Assembly (NCBI RefSeq): GCF_002269385.1
Contig: NZ_CP022957.1
Coordinates: forward strand, 3,773,001-3,837,000
From: Maribacter cobaltidurans
GTDB taxonomy: Bacteria; Bacteroidota; Bacteroidia; Flavobacteriales; Flavobacteriaceae
Direction: 5' to 3'
Length of the DNA: 64,000 nucleotides
Part shown: one piece after another, positions 35,316 through 43,182 of the stretch
How positions within the stretch are numbered: the stretch's first letter is position 1
Layout: every line of letters starts with the position of its first letter
Notes under the pieces: model-generated
Seen by the model: only the letters and a program-made list of their open reading frames with translations
Databases searched by the model: none
What the model was told of the DNA's origin: nothing
Made by a program: the position numbers and the translations under genes

Positions 35316-35440
35316 AAGACCATATATTTCCCATTTTCCTTGCCCAAATCAAATATTTGTACGATTTTTAAGGTACTTCCCCAGTATTTAAATTCGTGTT
35401 TTACACCATGTTGCTATTAGTAACACGACTTATTTGACCA
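35316..35440 (+). repeat. Array repeat, copy 1
   Basis: It begins like other copies (catatatttcccattttcct, tgcccaaatc) and runs through ttgtacgatttttaaggtac. Its 3' end differs (ttgctattagtaacacgac). It lies between DinB and the truncated DUF6090 gene. Confidence 0.7.
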
Positions 35441-35451
35441 ACCACTGACCC

Positions 35452-35730
35452 ATGGCAAAATTCTTTAGAAAAATTAGACTGAATTTACTTTCCGAAGGAA
35501 AAACTGGAAAGTACTTAAAATATGCCGTTGGAGAAATCATTCTTGTTGTTATTGGGATTTCCTCAAAGATGCCATCTTTACAGGAATTGGACATCGCCAC
35601 GGATAAAAAATTATTATCCGACCTATTCGCGACAAAAATGATGATCGGTGTTCAAAATGAGTTGATATTGGATACACAAAGCCGAAACCAGGAACTTATA
35701 GCTCTAGTGGAGGCCGAATTAAAAAAATAA
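35452..35730 (+). pseudogene. Internally deleted DUF6090-type gene
   Basis: 92 residues. The first ~36 residues carry the complete anchor of the family (MAKFFRKIRLNLLSEGKTGK, YLKYAVGEIILVVIGI) and the last ~15 resemble the usual C-terminus (RNQELIALVEAELKK), while the intervening ~150 residues are absent. The reading frame is intact, so a short product could be made, but the truncated hydrophobic segment and loss of the variable domain suggest an internal deletion derivative. It is followed 24 bp later by an unrelated membrane gene. Confidence 0.75.
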
Positions 35731-35754
35731 CAACCTTCAATAAAAACATACTTT

Positions 35755-36339
35755 ATGAAACTTGGAAAACTACTTTGGATTATTGGTTCCGTTATGATTA
35801 ATATCACGGTAGGGATTTATATCTATTTGTCTAGCAAAGCTCCGCTAGATCCAGTGGAAAGGCACGAATACGTCAATGATAACTGGCAGATATATGGAAT
35901 GCATTGGAAGGCAGAATTTCTATTTATGACCATGATCGCTATCGGTGCCTTGTATTTTGCCTTTAAGTTGAAAGAAGTTAGTTGGGCAATTATTTCGGTG
36001 GGGCAGCTGATACTACTTACCACATACCCCATTATGCTTGGTGGCTATCAAAACACCACTTTTGAAATGTCGGAGATGGCAAATCAAATGGCGACGGTGG
36101 TGTTTGTTTTTGGTAACCTCATATTTCTAGGTGGTTTACTAAAATTGTATATAAGCGATACGTATTTGAAAAAATGGTTGAAATGGACGGCAATCGTGCT
36201 CTCAGGAATAACATTTTTAACCTTTTTTATTACCTATGTGGATATCATAGATTGGCAACAAGCCTTGATGATCGGTCCTCTTATTAATATCCTTTACTTG
36301 ATAAACGCCTTCTACGGAGCAAAGATCAAAGTAGATTAA
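35755..36339 (+). CDS. Polytopic membrane protein, unrecognised
   Basis: 194 residues, about six hydrophobic helices (LLWIIGSVMINITVGIYIYL, FLFMTMIAIGALYFAF, WAIISVGQLILLTTYPIMLG, and three later ones). There is a loop with WQIYGMHWKAEF. I do not recognise a family, and there is no enzyme motif. It occupies the same unit as the deleted DUF6090 gene (24 bp gap), without a repeat between them. Confidence 0.7.
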   Translation: MKLGKLLWIIGSVMINITVGIYIYLSSKAPLDPVERHEYVNDNWQIYGMHWKAEFLFMTMIAIGALYFAFKLKEVSWAIISVGQLILLTTYPIMLGGYQNTTFEMSEMANQMATVVFVFGNLIFLGGLLKLYISDTYLKKWLKWTAIVLSGITFLTFFITYVDIIDWQQALMIGPLINILYLINAFYGAKIKVD

Positions 36340-36394
36340 ATAATCAAGCAGTAGGTTTAGTTAAAGTTGCATCATATTGCACTGTGAGCGCCGT

Positions 36395-36490
36395 TGAAGA
36401 GGAGTCTAAGGCACATATTTCCCCCTTTTCCTTGCCGAAATAGATAATTTATAGGAATTTTAGTCGCTATATGGGTAGTTAAAGCAGGTT
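36395..36490 (+). repeat. Array repeat, copy 2
   Basis: gaggagtctaaggcacatat, then ttcccccttttccttgcc, then ataatttataggaattttag match the core of the other copies. The 3' part (taggtaag…GTTRGC) is not recognisable. Confidence 0.65.
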
Positions 36491-36537
36491 ATATAAAATA
36501 TGAATACTAGCCTATTGGGAAAAATATTAATCATAGC

Positions 36538-37008
36538 ATGGCACGGAATAAAGAATTGGCGGGTAGACTAACGGAAGTACTGTTAAGCGGACGCTGGATT
36601 GCAAATACCAATTACAAGGAGCTATTGGAGGATGTAACCTGGGAACAGGCCATGCAAAAGATAGCTGGATTGAATTCGATTGCCGCGCTGACCTTTCATG
36701 TGAATTATTATCTAGCCGGTATTATAAATGTATTCAAGGGCGGGAATCTTGAGATACGGGACGCCTATAGTTTTGACCACCCAAAAATTGAATCTGAAAG
36801 GGATTGGGAAAGCCTGAAAAGTGATTTTATTAAGAATGCGGAGATATTTGTCAATGAAGTTTCCCGCCTTACTGAAAACACACTAAACTCCACATTTGTG
36901 GATGAAAAATATGGTACCTATGTGCGGAATATTGAAGGCGTTATAGAGCATAGCTATTATCATCTTGGTCAAATTTCGTTGCTTAAAAAGATGATTAAAA
37001 GTAGGTGA
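36538..37008 (+). CDS. DinB-superfamily protein (second copy, divergent)
   Basis: 156 residues. Helices with AALTFHVNYYLAGIINVFKG (first His) and EGVIEHSYYHLGQISLLKKM (paired His) fit the DinB metal site. Sequence similarity to the 34785 gene is low, so it is not a recent duplication; the two arrived separately. It starts at an ATG after the repeat copy at 36395. Substrate unknown. Confidence 0.85.
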   Translation: MARNKELAGRLTEVLLSGRWIANTNYKELLEDVTWEQAMQKIAGLNSIAALTFHVNYYLAGIINVFKGGNLEIRDAYSFDHPKIESERDWESLKSDFIKNAEIFVNEVSRLTENTLNSTFVDEKYGTYVRNIEGVIEHSYYHLGQISLLKKMIKSR

Positions 37009-37045
37009 TTGAGCAGCCTGCCCTGAGCTGCGTTAAAAGATTTGG

Positions 37046-37187
37046 TGCCTGAGCGCGGTCACTGAGCGGAGTCGAAGGCACATATTTCTCAATTTCTTTG
37101 TCCAAACCAAATTTTATAGGACTTTTAAAGTACTTCCCCTAAAATAGAAATAAACGTACCTTAGGTAAGTTTAAACACTTGTTGTAC
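37046..37187 (+). repeat. Array repeat, copy 3
   Basis: A REP-like block (cactgagcggagtcgaag) is followed by the core (attttataggacttttaaag, tacttcccctaaaatagaaa) and the 3' block ttaggtaagtttaaacactt, ending in core GTTGTAC 41 bp before the next start codon. Confidence 0.85.
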
Positions 37188-37227
37188 AGAAGCTAAAAAC
37201 GAAATCAATAAAAAAACGCGAACAATT

Positions 37228-37635
37228 ATGAAAGTACAAACCATTTATGTCAACTTACCTGTGACTGACATAGAAGTAACAAGAGCTTTTTGGACAAACC
37301 TTGGGTTTAAGTTTAATGAAGACTTTTGCGATGAAAACACATTGGCGTTGGAATTAAACGAAGGGACAATTTACGCTATGCTCTTAAAAAAGGACAAATT
37401 TTCGACATTCACGGACAGACCGATAGCAGATAAATCGACCACTCAAGTATTGATTGCTATTCAAGTTGAGAGCAAGGACAAAGTGCTTGAACTTGTTAAG
37501 CTAGCAAAAGATAATGGTGGGACTAGTTATAAGGAACCTGCTGACCACGGATGGATGTATTATGACACATTTGCTGATTTAGACGGGCATCAATGGGAAC
37601 TGATGTTTGCGGATATGTCAAAAATGGAAAATTAA
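37228..37635 (+). CDS. VOC-superfamily (glyoxalase/bleomycin-resistance fold) protein
   Basis: 135 residues. YVNLPVTDIEVTRAFWTNLG, FKFNEDFCDENTLALELNEG, and DHGWMYYDTFADLDGHQWEL show the two beta-alpha-beta3 modules; the final Glu/His pattern resembles lactoylglutathione-lyase-like proteins. The reaction is not assignable. It is a single gene between array repeat copies 3 and 4, so it behaves like a cassette cargo. Confidence 0.88.
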   Translation: MKVQTIYVNLPVTDIEVTRAFWTNLGFKFNEDFCDENTLALELNEGTIYAMLLKKDKFSTFTDRPIADKSTTQVLIAIQVESKDKVLELVKLAKDNGGTSYKEPADHGWMYYDTFADLDGHQWELMFADMSKMEN

Positions 37636-37671
37636 AAAGCCAACAACCTCACCTGATTAGTGCTTTAGCGC

Positions 37672-37846
37672 GGTCATTGAGCGGAACCGAAGTGGAGTCT
37701 AAGGGGAGTCGAAACCACCTTTGGCAAAGCCAAACCCACGTATTTCCCCTTTTCCTTGCCCAAACCAATTTTTTATAGGACTTTTAAAGTACTTCCCTCT
37801 AAAATAGAGATATACGTACCTAGGTAAGTTTATACAATTGTTGTGC
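37672..37846 (+). repeat. Array repeat, copy 4
   Basis: Includes agcgcggtcattgagcgg, the hairpin cctttggcaaagccaaac, the core aattttttataggactttta, and the 3' block taggtaagtttatacaattg, ending in GTTGTGC at 37840, 25 bp before the next start. Confidence 0.85.
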
Positions 37847-37870
37847 TTCATTATCCGAAACCGCTAACCA

Positions 37871-38656
37871 ATGATAAAATTCTTTAGAAAAATTAGACAG
37901 AAACTACTCTCTGAAAACAAATTCAGCAGGTATCTTATTTATGCCATTGGAGAAATATTTTTGGTTGTGATAGGGATTCTCATTGCATTGCAAGTAAACA
38001 ACTTCAATGAAACAAAAAAAGATGTCAAAAAGGAACAAATCATTTTAACTCAATTAAAAGAAGTTTATCAAGCCAATCTAATCCAATTAGAACAGAAAAT
38101 GCTAATGAGAGAGAATATCGTCAAATCTGCTCTAAATATTTATAAGGCTATAGATAATCCCAACCAAATTTCTCGAGCTAGTTTGGTAAAGTCAATAGCT
38201 GAAATAGATATTGACCCAACATTTAATCCAGTACAAAGTGATTTGACCAATTCTGAAAATCTTCGTTTGATAACAAATCAAAATTTAAAACAGTTATTAT
38301 CAAATTGGTCATCTGACATAGTTACACTTCAAGAACTTGAATCAATTTGGACTAATCAAATGTACCAACAGCTAGAACCGTTTATCAGAGAATTAGGTAT
38401 TTCGAGAGAAATTGCTAACAACTTTGTAAATAATACTGAACATATTTGGTTATTAGACGATAATAAAAAAAAGTTAGAAATTCCAAGCGGTAATTCACAG
38501 AACACAGTTTCTAAAATGAATATAATTGATAATAAAGAATTGGAAGGTATGGCTTCATTTGCAATAATATACAATCATTCTGCTAATGCTCAATCTGAAG
38601 CATTAATAATAAGAATTAAGCAAATAATCGAATTGATTGATAAAGAAATTGATTAA
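37871..38656 (+). CDS. DUF6090-type membrane-anchored protein, cassette copy A
   Basis: 261 residues. Residues 1-50 are the family anchor: a basic amphipathic start (MIKFFRKIRQKLLSENKFSR), YLIYAIGEIFLVVIGILIAL as the single membrane helix, then NNFNE. The rest is predicted helical, with the central family motif present as NSENLRLITNQNLKQLLSNW (about 118-140). The C-terminus ends with IIELIDKEID. It is A/T-rich. Family function is unknown; topology suggests a cytoplasmic N-terminus and an exported C-terminal domain. It is a single gene between repeat copy 4 and the attC-like element at 38670. Confidence 0.85.
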   Translation: MIKFFRKIRQKLLSENKFSRYLIYAIGEIFLVVIGILIALQVNNFNETKKDVKKEQIILTQLKEVYQANLIQLEQKMLMRENIVKSALNIYKAIDNPNQISRASLVKSIAEIDIDPTFNPVQSDLTNSENLRLITNQNLKQLLSNWSSDIVTLQELESIWTNQMYQQLEPFIRELGISREIANNFVNNTEHIWLLDDNKKKLEIPSGNSQNTVSKMNIIDNKELEGMASFAIIYNHSANAQSEALIIRIKQIIELIDKEID

Positions 38657-38669
38657 AAAAATAACGAAA

Positions 38670-38802
38670 GCACAACAATGTATAACCGCAATTACGGCAG
38701 ATTCGACTACGTCCGAATCCATTCGGAATTGCTTACGTCAGTTCTAAACCGAAAATTAACGCATATTAACCCGTAACTGACGGTTATACGAGACCGTTCC
38801 GC
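38670..38802 (+). repeat. attC-like imperfect hairpin element 1
   Basis: R''-like GCACAAC (38670-38676), short spacer, arm tgtataaccgcaattacgg. The distal arm is ccgtaactgacggttatac, then spacer gagacc and R'-like core GTTCCGC (38796-38802). The arms pair with an extra A on the distal side, an asymmetry typical of attC extrahelical bases. The loop region contains a second stem (ggattcg/cgaatcc in copy 2). It follows the stop of cassette copy A. Confidence 0.65.
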
Positions 38803-38839
38803 TTCATTCCCAATAACTATCGGAACCAACTAATAACCA

Positions 38840-38956
38840 ATGATAAAATTCTTTAGATTATCGAAACTAAATTTTGCAAAGCAAAATCAAATGTCCGGTG
38901 GACATTTGGTTGAGATAGCCGCTTGCGGAAGAAAAAGAAACCTGAAATATGATTAA
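38840..38956 (+). other. Overlapping 38-codon ORF: vestigial DUF6090 start
   Basis: ATG at 38840 opens MIKFFRLSKLNFAKQNQMSG, then GHLVEIAACGRKRNLKYD, and stops inside the next gene's first codons. The leader and first six codons (accaATGATAAAATTCTTTAGA) equal the start of the cassette A gene, after which hairpin-rich DNA intervenes (attttgcaaagcaaaat; aaatgtccggtggacattt). It may be a decoy or leader peptide, or a scar of recombination between DUF6090 starts. The same arrangement recurs at 43066-43182. Confidence 0.5.
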
Positions 38957-39740
38957 GTTCTTCAGACAAATAAGACAAAACCTACTTTCCGAGGGTAAAA
39001 CAGCAAAGTATCTTAAATATGCAATTGGAGAGATAATTCTGGTGGTTATCGGTATTTTAATTGCTTTACAAATTAACTCTTGGAATGACAATCGCAAGGC
39101 AAAAATCGTGGAAAACAACTTCTTTGCCAATGTCCTACTCGACTTGGAAAAGGATGATGAAAAGCTTAATTATTACCATAGGTTTCACCAAAAGAGAATT
39201 CAATATTTAGATACACTTTTAACGTATGTTAGAAATCCGAATCGGACCATGGGTATTGAAAAATTTGGTATGTATGTAGAACCTTTGTTTTATTCAACAA
39301 ATGCTACCAATTACGCAACGACATTCGAATCGGCTAAATCGATGGGCATTTTCAATAATTTTCGTGAAAAAGATATCGTAAAAGAGCTCTCTCAGTACTA
39401 TGCCGACTTTGTTTTAGTAGAGAATTCTTTTAGCGCAATAACAAGAATAGTTGAAAATCAATTTGAACCTTTAATGTATACATTACCAGAAGGTTATATT
39501 ACGGAGACTACGGGGACATTGGTAGTTAGTGAAGAGGATGTACAGAAGTTCTATCAGAAGGTCTCGTCAATAAAGGACAATCGAGACATTACCTATGATT
39601 ATGATAGGATTTTAAAAACGTCAAGCTTTGAAAATTATTTGATCGGGGATATGGGGAGGTCGTATGGAGCAATTGGTATCATAGAAACTAGAAAGTCGAT
39701 TTTAAATCGATTATTGGAACGTATAAAGGAACACGACTAA
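38949..39740 (+). CDS. DUF6090-type membrane-anchored protein, cassette copy B
   Basis: 263 residues. Anchor MIKFFRQIRQNLLSEGKTAK with helix AIGEIILVVIGILIALQINS. The variable part differs from all other copies, with the central motif as SMGIFNNFREKDIVKELSQY and a C-terminal run ETRKSILNRLLERIKEHD. The 5' end is nearly identical to the gene at 43175 (about 90 bp into the coding region), but the rest is unrelated. The start overlaps the vestigial ORF from 38840. Confidence 0.85.
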   Translation: MIKFFRQIRQNLLSEGKTAKYLKYAIGEIILVVIGILIALQINSWNDNRKAKIVENNFFANVLLDLEKDDEKLNYYHRFHQKRIQYLDTLLTYVRNPNRTMGIEKFGMYVEPLFYSTNATNYATTFESAKSMGIFNNFREKDIVKELSQYYADFVLVENSFSAITRIVENQFEPLMYTLPEGYITETTGTLVVSEEDVQKFYQKVSSIKDNRDITYDYDRILKTSSFENYLIGDMGRSYGAIGIIETRKSILNRLLERIKEHD

Positions 39741-39789
39741 ATTAAAAATAACAAAAGCCCATACCTTTTTACTCCGTTGACGAAGTAGC

Positions 39790-39957
39790 CTGCACTGAGC
39801 CTTTCGGCTAAGCTCAAGGTAATCTAAAGTCGAAAGGGAGTCGAACGCACATATTCCCCCCTTTTAATTGTACAAACCAAATTTTTATAGGACTTTTAAG
39901 GCACTTCCCCTAAAATAGAAATAAACGTACCTAGGTAAGTTTATACACTTGTTAGCA
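39790..39957 (+). repeat. Array repeat, copy 5
   Basis: actgagcctttcggctaagc and aaagtcgaaagggagtcgaa (REP-like), core aaatttttataggactttta, 3' block taggtaagtttatacacttg, ending in GTTAGCA at 39951, 21 bp before the next start. Confidence 0.85.
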
Positions 39958-39977
39958 AAAATTTAAAACCAACCGAA

Positions 39978-40490
39978 ATGAACAAAATAATTCTAATATC
40001 ACTAAGCATAATTTTTACTTGTAATTCAATTTTCGGACAAACGAACGAAGAAAAATATGCGAAAGATGTGCAATCAATAGATGCAATAATTAATGCATAT
40101 TATGATGTTGTTTCAGGTTCGAGTAGTGACCCTTGGGAATTCGAAAGAGATAAATTTATTCATTCAGAAACTGCTGTAATCACAAGACTGAACGAAAATG
40201 GAAAAGCGGAATCACATACTCTTGAGGCGGAATATATACCAATCGGATTATCACCGAAAGAGGATTTTTACGAAAAGGAACTAAAAAGAATAGTAAACAA
40301 ATATGGAAATATTGCCCAAGTTTGGAGTGCATTTGAAATACGAACTGACCCAAATACGGAATCTAATATTAGAGGACTGAATAGCATTCAACTTCATTAC
40401 GAAAATGGAAGATGGTTTATTGACAGTTGGACTTGTGAAATGGAAACTGAAAAAAGTTCCGTAGTTACTGAATTTATGAAGAATCGATAA
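39978..40490 (+). CDS. Secreted NTF2-like protein
   Basis: 170 residues with signal peptide (MNKIILISLSIIFTCNSIFG, cleavage before Q). VQSIDAIINAYYDVVSGSSS, WEFERDKFIHSETAVITR and the final strand SIQLHYENGRWFIDSWTCEM resemble NTF2/SnoaL-like proteins of Bacteroidota. It is cargo of one repeat unit. The attC-like DNA that should follow its stop is split by the IS91 element (40517-42899). Confidence 0.8.
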   Translation: MNKIILISLSIIFTCNSIFGQTNEEKYAKDVQSIDAIINAYYDVVSGSSSDPWEFERDKFIHSETAVITRLNENGKAESHTLEAEYIPIGLSPKEDFYEKELKRIVNKYGNIAQVWSAFEIRTDPNTESNIRGLNSIQLHYENGRWFIDSWTCEMETEKSSVVTEFMKNR

Positions 40491-40783
40491 AAAACTTTTG
40501 CTAATAACTAGCGTTCGTGTGGTCGGTACGACCCAGCATGAACGTCGTGTTGACTGAACCGGTTCTCTGTCGGTCAGCCTTCTATGGGTATTGGTCTGTT
40601 TTAGGATGGGTTATTTAAGGTCTGCACTTGAACCGTATAGTGATTTGGAGGTCTTGTTTTTCTCCCGAGTATGTCCATCACTTCTTAAATTCTATTGAAC
40701 CTCCTGTTTTTGGGGTATTTTGGCCGCTTTTGCTTGGTTTCGGACATAGGCTTCCCTATCCCGTTCAAAGGGCGTTTATTTTC

Positions 40784-41914
40784 TTACTGTGCTTTAGTGT
40801 ATTTTTTAAGTTTTGTGATCCAGTGTGCCGGTGGTCCCCGTGCGGTAAACGTATGCAGGGTCACCAGTTCTCCCTTTTTACAAGATGGGCAGATTCGGTG
40901 TTGCAGGGGCGGTTTTTCTTGGAGCTGTACCTTCCCCAGGGTTTTACCCAAGTGGTCAAGACTTTTGCGTTTATGGTAAGCACTTAATATCCCATAATGG
41001 CGGATGCGCACAAACCCCTTAGGGAGTATGTGCAGGGCAAAGCGCCTGATGAATTCAGTATCGCTCAGGTACATCAGGGATTTGTTTCCCCCGTGGCGGT
41101 AATCTTTTACCGAAAACACCACGCCGCTGTCATCCAGGTTTTTGATTCGGTGGTTGCTGATCGCAATTTTATGGGTATAGCGACCAAGGTATTCCACTAC
41201 CTGAGGTGGCCCTAAAAACGGACGCTTGCAATAGACGACCCACTCTTTTTTGAACAGGCTTTGGTAAAGGGCCTCTGGTTGTTCTGTTTTAATTTTTTTA
41301 CGTAACCCTGCAACAAAGCGGGCACGGAATACCTTGCTCATGGCCTTGACCGGGAACAGGTATTTCCCCTTGTTCCGGGCAGGTTTCCACTTACCACTTT
41401 TGGTTGCCCCACCACCGGGCACGATACAATGCAAGTGCGGATGCAGGGACAGGTTCTGTCCCCAGGTATGCAGGATGGCGATCATCCCGGGACCGGCACC
41501 TAAAAACTTAGGATTGGAAGCAAACCCCGCTATGACTTCCCATGAAGTTTTGAACAGCAGGCCATACAGCAGTTTGGGTTCGTACAGGCACAGGCGGTTG
41601 AGTTCTGAAGGCAGGGTAAATACCACGTGGAAGTAAGGAACGTTCAAGAGCTCTTCTTCCCGTGCCCTGATCCATTGTTCCCTTTTGTGCCCCTGACACT
41701 TTGGGCAATGCCGGTTGCGGCAACTGTTGTAGCTCAGGTGCAAGGTATTACAGGATGGATTCGTGCAGTGGTCAATGTGACCGCCCAGGGCAGCCGTACG
41801 ACATTTGCGCAGGGCGTGCAGGGTCCTTAGTTGCCAGCTGGTGGCACAACAGTCTGCTAAAGACTCCCTGTTGCGATTTAATACCTGGGCCACTTCGTGA
41901 GCAGCGGATGCCAT
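40784..41914 (-). CDS. IS91-family Y2 (HUH) rolling-circle transposase
   Basis: 376 residues. An N-terminal zinc-binding domain has HCTNPSCNTLHLSYNSCRNR followed by HCPKC (about 48-76). The HUH metal motif is HPHLHCIVPGGG (about 157-168), and the paired Tyr motif is YLGRYTHKIAISN (about 243-255), with two Tyr four residues apart as in IS91. It nicks and joins single strands at the element ends. Its start codon overlaps the stop of the recombinase gene (TAATG), so the two are translationally coupled. Length is normal; no frameshift is seen. Confidence 0.93.
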   Translation of the reverse strand: MASAAHEVAQVLNRNRESLADCCATSWQLRTLHALRKCRTAALGGHIDHCTNPSCNTLHLSYNSCRNRHCPKCQGHKREQWIRAREEELLNVPYFHVVFTLPSELNRLCLYEPKLLYGLLFKTSWEVIAGFASNPKFLGAGPGMIAILHTWGQNLSLHPHLHCIVPGGGATKSGKWKPARNKGKYLFPVKAMSKVFRARFVAGLRKKIKTEQPEALYQSLFKKEWVVYCKRPFLGPPQVVEYLGRYTHKIAISNHRIKNLDDSGVVFSVKDYRHGGNKSLMYLSDTEFIRRFALHILPKGFVRIRHYGILSAYHKRKSLDHLGKTLGKVQLQEKPPLQHRICPSCKKGELVTLHTFTARGPPAHWITKLKKYTKAQ

Positions 41915-42753
41915 TACTCTTTGTAGAGCCGATCCAGTGGACTGAAAGGCTTTTGCCTGCCCAGTTGTGCCACGTGAAGGTAGGTCAGTGTGGTCTGTAT
42001 ATCTGCGTGCCCCAAAAGGTCCTTTACACTCATAATATCCAAGCCCATTTCCAGAAGGTGGGTAGCATAACTGTGGCGCAGGCTGTGGGTGGTCACTTCC
42101 TTTTGAATACCACTATGTTTACGGGCTTCCCGTACAATCCAGCGAACCCCTTGGGTAGAAAGCGGGACTGGACGCCCTTCGGTATTGTTCCCAGTGAAGC
42201 ACCAGGTGCAAGGATTTTCTGCCGCAAGATATGTTTTAAGTCCGCGGATCTGCATCCTCGACAAGGGTACATACCGATCTTTCCTGCCTTTGCCTTGGCG
42301 GACGTGAAGCATCATACGATCAAAATCCAGATCTTTTAACTGTAGGTTGCACAGTTCAAAACAGCGCAGTCCGCAGCCATAAAGCAGCGCCAATACCAGA
42401 CGGTGCTTCAGTAGTTTTGGGGCTTTTAAGAGTTGCTTTACTTCCCTACAACTTAAAACTACAGGGAGTTTTTTGGGACGCTCAATAGCGGGGAGCATTA
42501 CCTGCATCTCTTTACGATTTGATATCCGGTAGGCATACCTCAGACCATAAACGGTATGCTTGAAGAAGCTGCTCGACGGGGTCTTGTGCCGGGACTTTAA
42601 AACATGTAGATAATCCAGCACCTGTTCTTCATCCAGATCGAGTGGACTGCACTTAAAATGCAGGGCTATGTGTGAAAGACAGCGGGCATAGTTGGTCAGG
42701 GTGCTTTGGCTTTTGCCCGATAGTTCAACAGAACGTTTTAGTTTGAGATACAA
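41914..42753 (-). CDS. Tyrosine recombinase of the IS91 element
   Basis: 279 residues. An N-terminal SAM-like core-binding domain (SGKSQSTLTNYARCLSHIAL) and a catalytic domain with Arg in YGCGLRCFELCNLQLKD, HSLRHSYATHLLEMGLD (HxxR) and the C-terminal GHADIQTTLTYLHV (His and nucleophile Tyr). It is typical of the XerC/D-like integrase gene carried upstream of the transposase in many Bacteroidota IS91 elements. The additional domain that marks integron integrases (IntI) between the catalytic motifs was not seen. It may assist resolution or circularisation. Confidence 0.9.
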   Translation of the reverse strand: MYLKLKRSVELSGKSQSTLTNYARCLSHIALHFKCSPLDLDEEQVLDYLHVLKSRHKTPSSSFFKHTVYGLRYAYRISNRKEMQVMLPAIERPKKLPVVLSCREVKQLLKAPKLLKHRLVLALLYGCGLRCFELCNLQLKDLDFDRMMLHVRQGKGRKDRYVPLSRMQIRGLKTYLAAENPCTWCFTGNNTEGRPVPLSTQGVRWIVREARKHSGIQKEVTTHSLRHSYATHLLEMGLDIMSVKDLLGHADIQTTLTYLHVAQLGRQKPFSPLDRLYKE

Positions 42754-42899
42754 TTCCTGGAATTCTGGAACACGTTCACAGGCTCGTTCGATCAGGGTAC
42801 TACTTTTTTTTCATAATTTGCTAAATATTAGTTTTATACATCTTAAAGGTAGTGAATGGAGATTTAGATAACTCCTGAAGCTACCTTTAGGTTTAGTTC

Positions 42900-43028
42900 A
42901 ACAATGTATAACCGCAATTACGGCGGATTCGACTACGTCCGAATCCACTCGGAATTGCTAAGGTCCGTGCCAAACCGAAAATTAACACATATTAACCCGT
43001 AACTGACGGTTATATGAGACCGTTGTGC
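42900..43028 (+). repeat. attC-like imperfect hairpin element 2 (interrupted by IS91)
   Basis: From AACAATGTATAACCGC to the R'-like core GTTGTGC at 43022-43028, colinear without gaps with 38674-38802. Stem ggattcg…cgaatcc is perfect here. The first bases of the R'' core lie left of the IS (…GCGTTC at 40511), so the IS sits in the core. Confidence 0.65.
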
Positions 43029-43065
43029 TTCATTCCCGATAACTATCGGGACCAACTACTAACCA

Positions 43066-43182
43066 ATGATAAAATTCTTTAGATTATCGAAACTAAATTT
43101 TGCAAAGCAAAATCAAATGTCCGGTGGAAATTTGGTTGAGATAGCCGCTTGCGGAAGAAAAAGAGACCTGAAATATGATTAA
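43066..43182 (+). other. Overlapping 38-codon ORF, second copy
   Basis: Same structure as 38840-38956, with two substitutions, one of which (gtggaaattt) breaks the hairpin arm seen in copy one. It ends inside the first codons of the 43175 gene. Confidence 0.45.

Larger units (their letters stand above)
40517..42899 (-). mobile_element. IS91-family insertion sequence with tyrosine recombinase
   Basis: It contains a recombinase gene and a Y2 transposase gene read on the minus strand. The left flank has GTTC at 40513-40516 and the right boundary has GTTC at 42896-42899; IS91-group elements insert at GTTC/CTTG-type tetranucleotides without target duplication. A right-end hairpin (aaaggtag … ctacctttt-type arms, 42846-42888) and a left-end hairpin (acgac … gtcgt, 40528-40549) fit the termination and origin ends of rolling-circle transposition. 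Joining the flanks restores GCGTTC-AACAATGTATAACC, that is, an attC-like element. Confidence 0.8.

Noticed and set aside
36395..36490. Riboswitch or structured RNA in the array leaders
   Set aside because: The same block precedes unrelated genes and is flanked by REP-like palindromes; no known aptamer core was recognised.
41701..42339. 212-codon plus-strand frame in the IS element
   Set aside because: Antisense to transposase and recombinase, both of which have clear catalytic motifs.
41914..42753. Integron integrase for the cassette array
   Set aside because: The gene is coupled by start/stop overlap to an IS91 transposase, is short, and shows no IntI-specific insert between the catalytic motifs.
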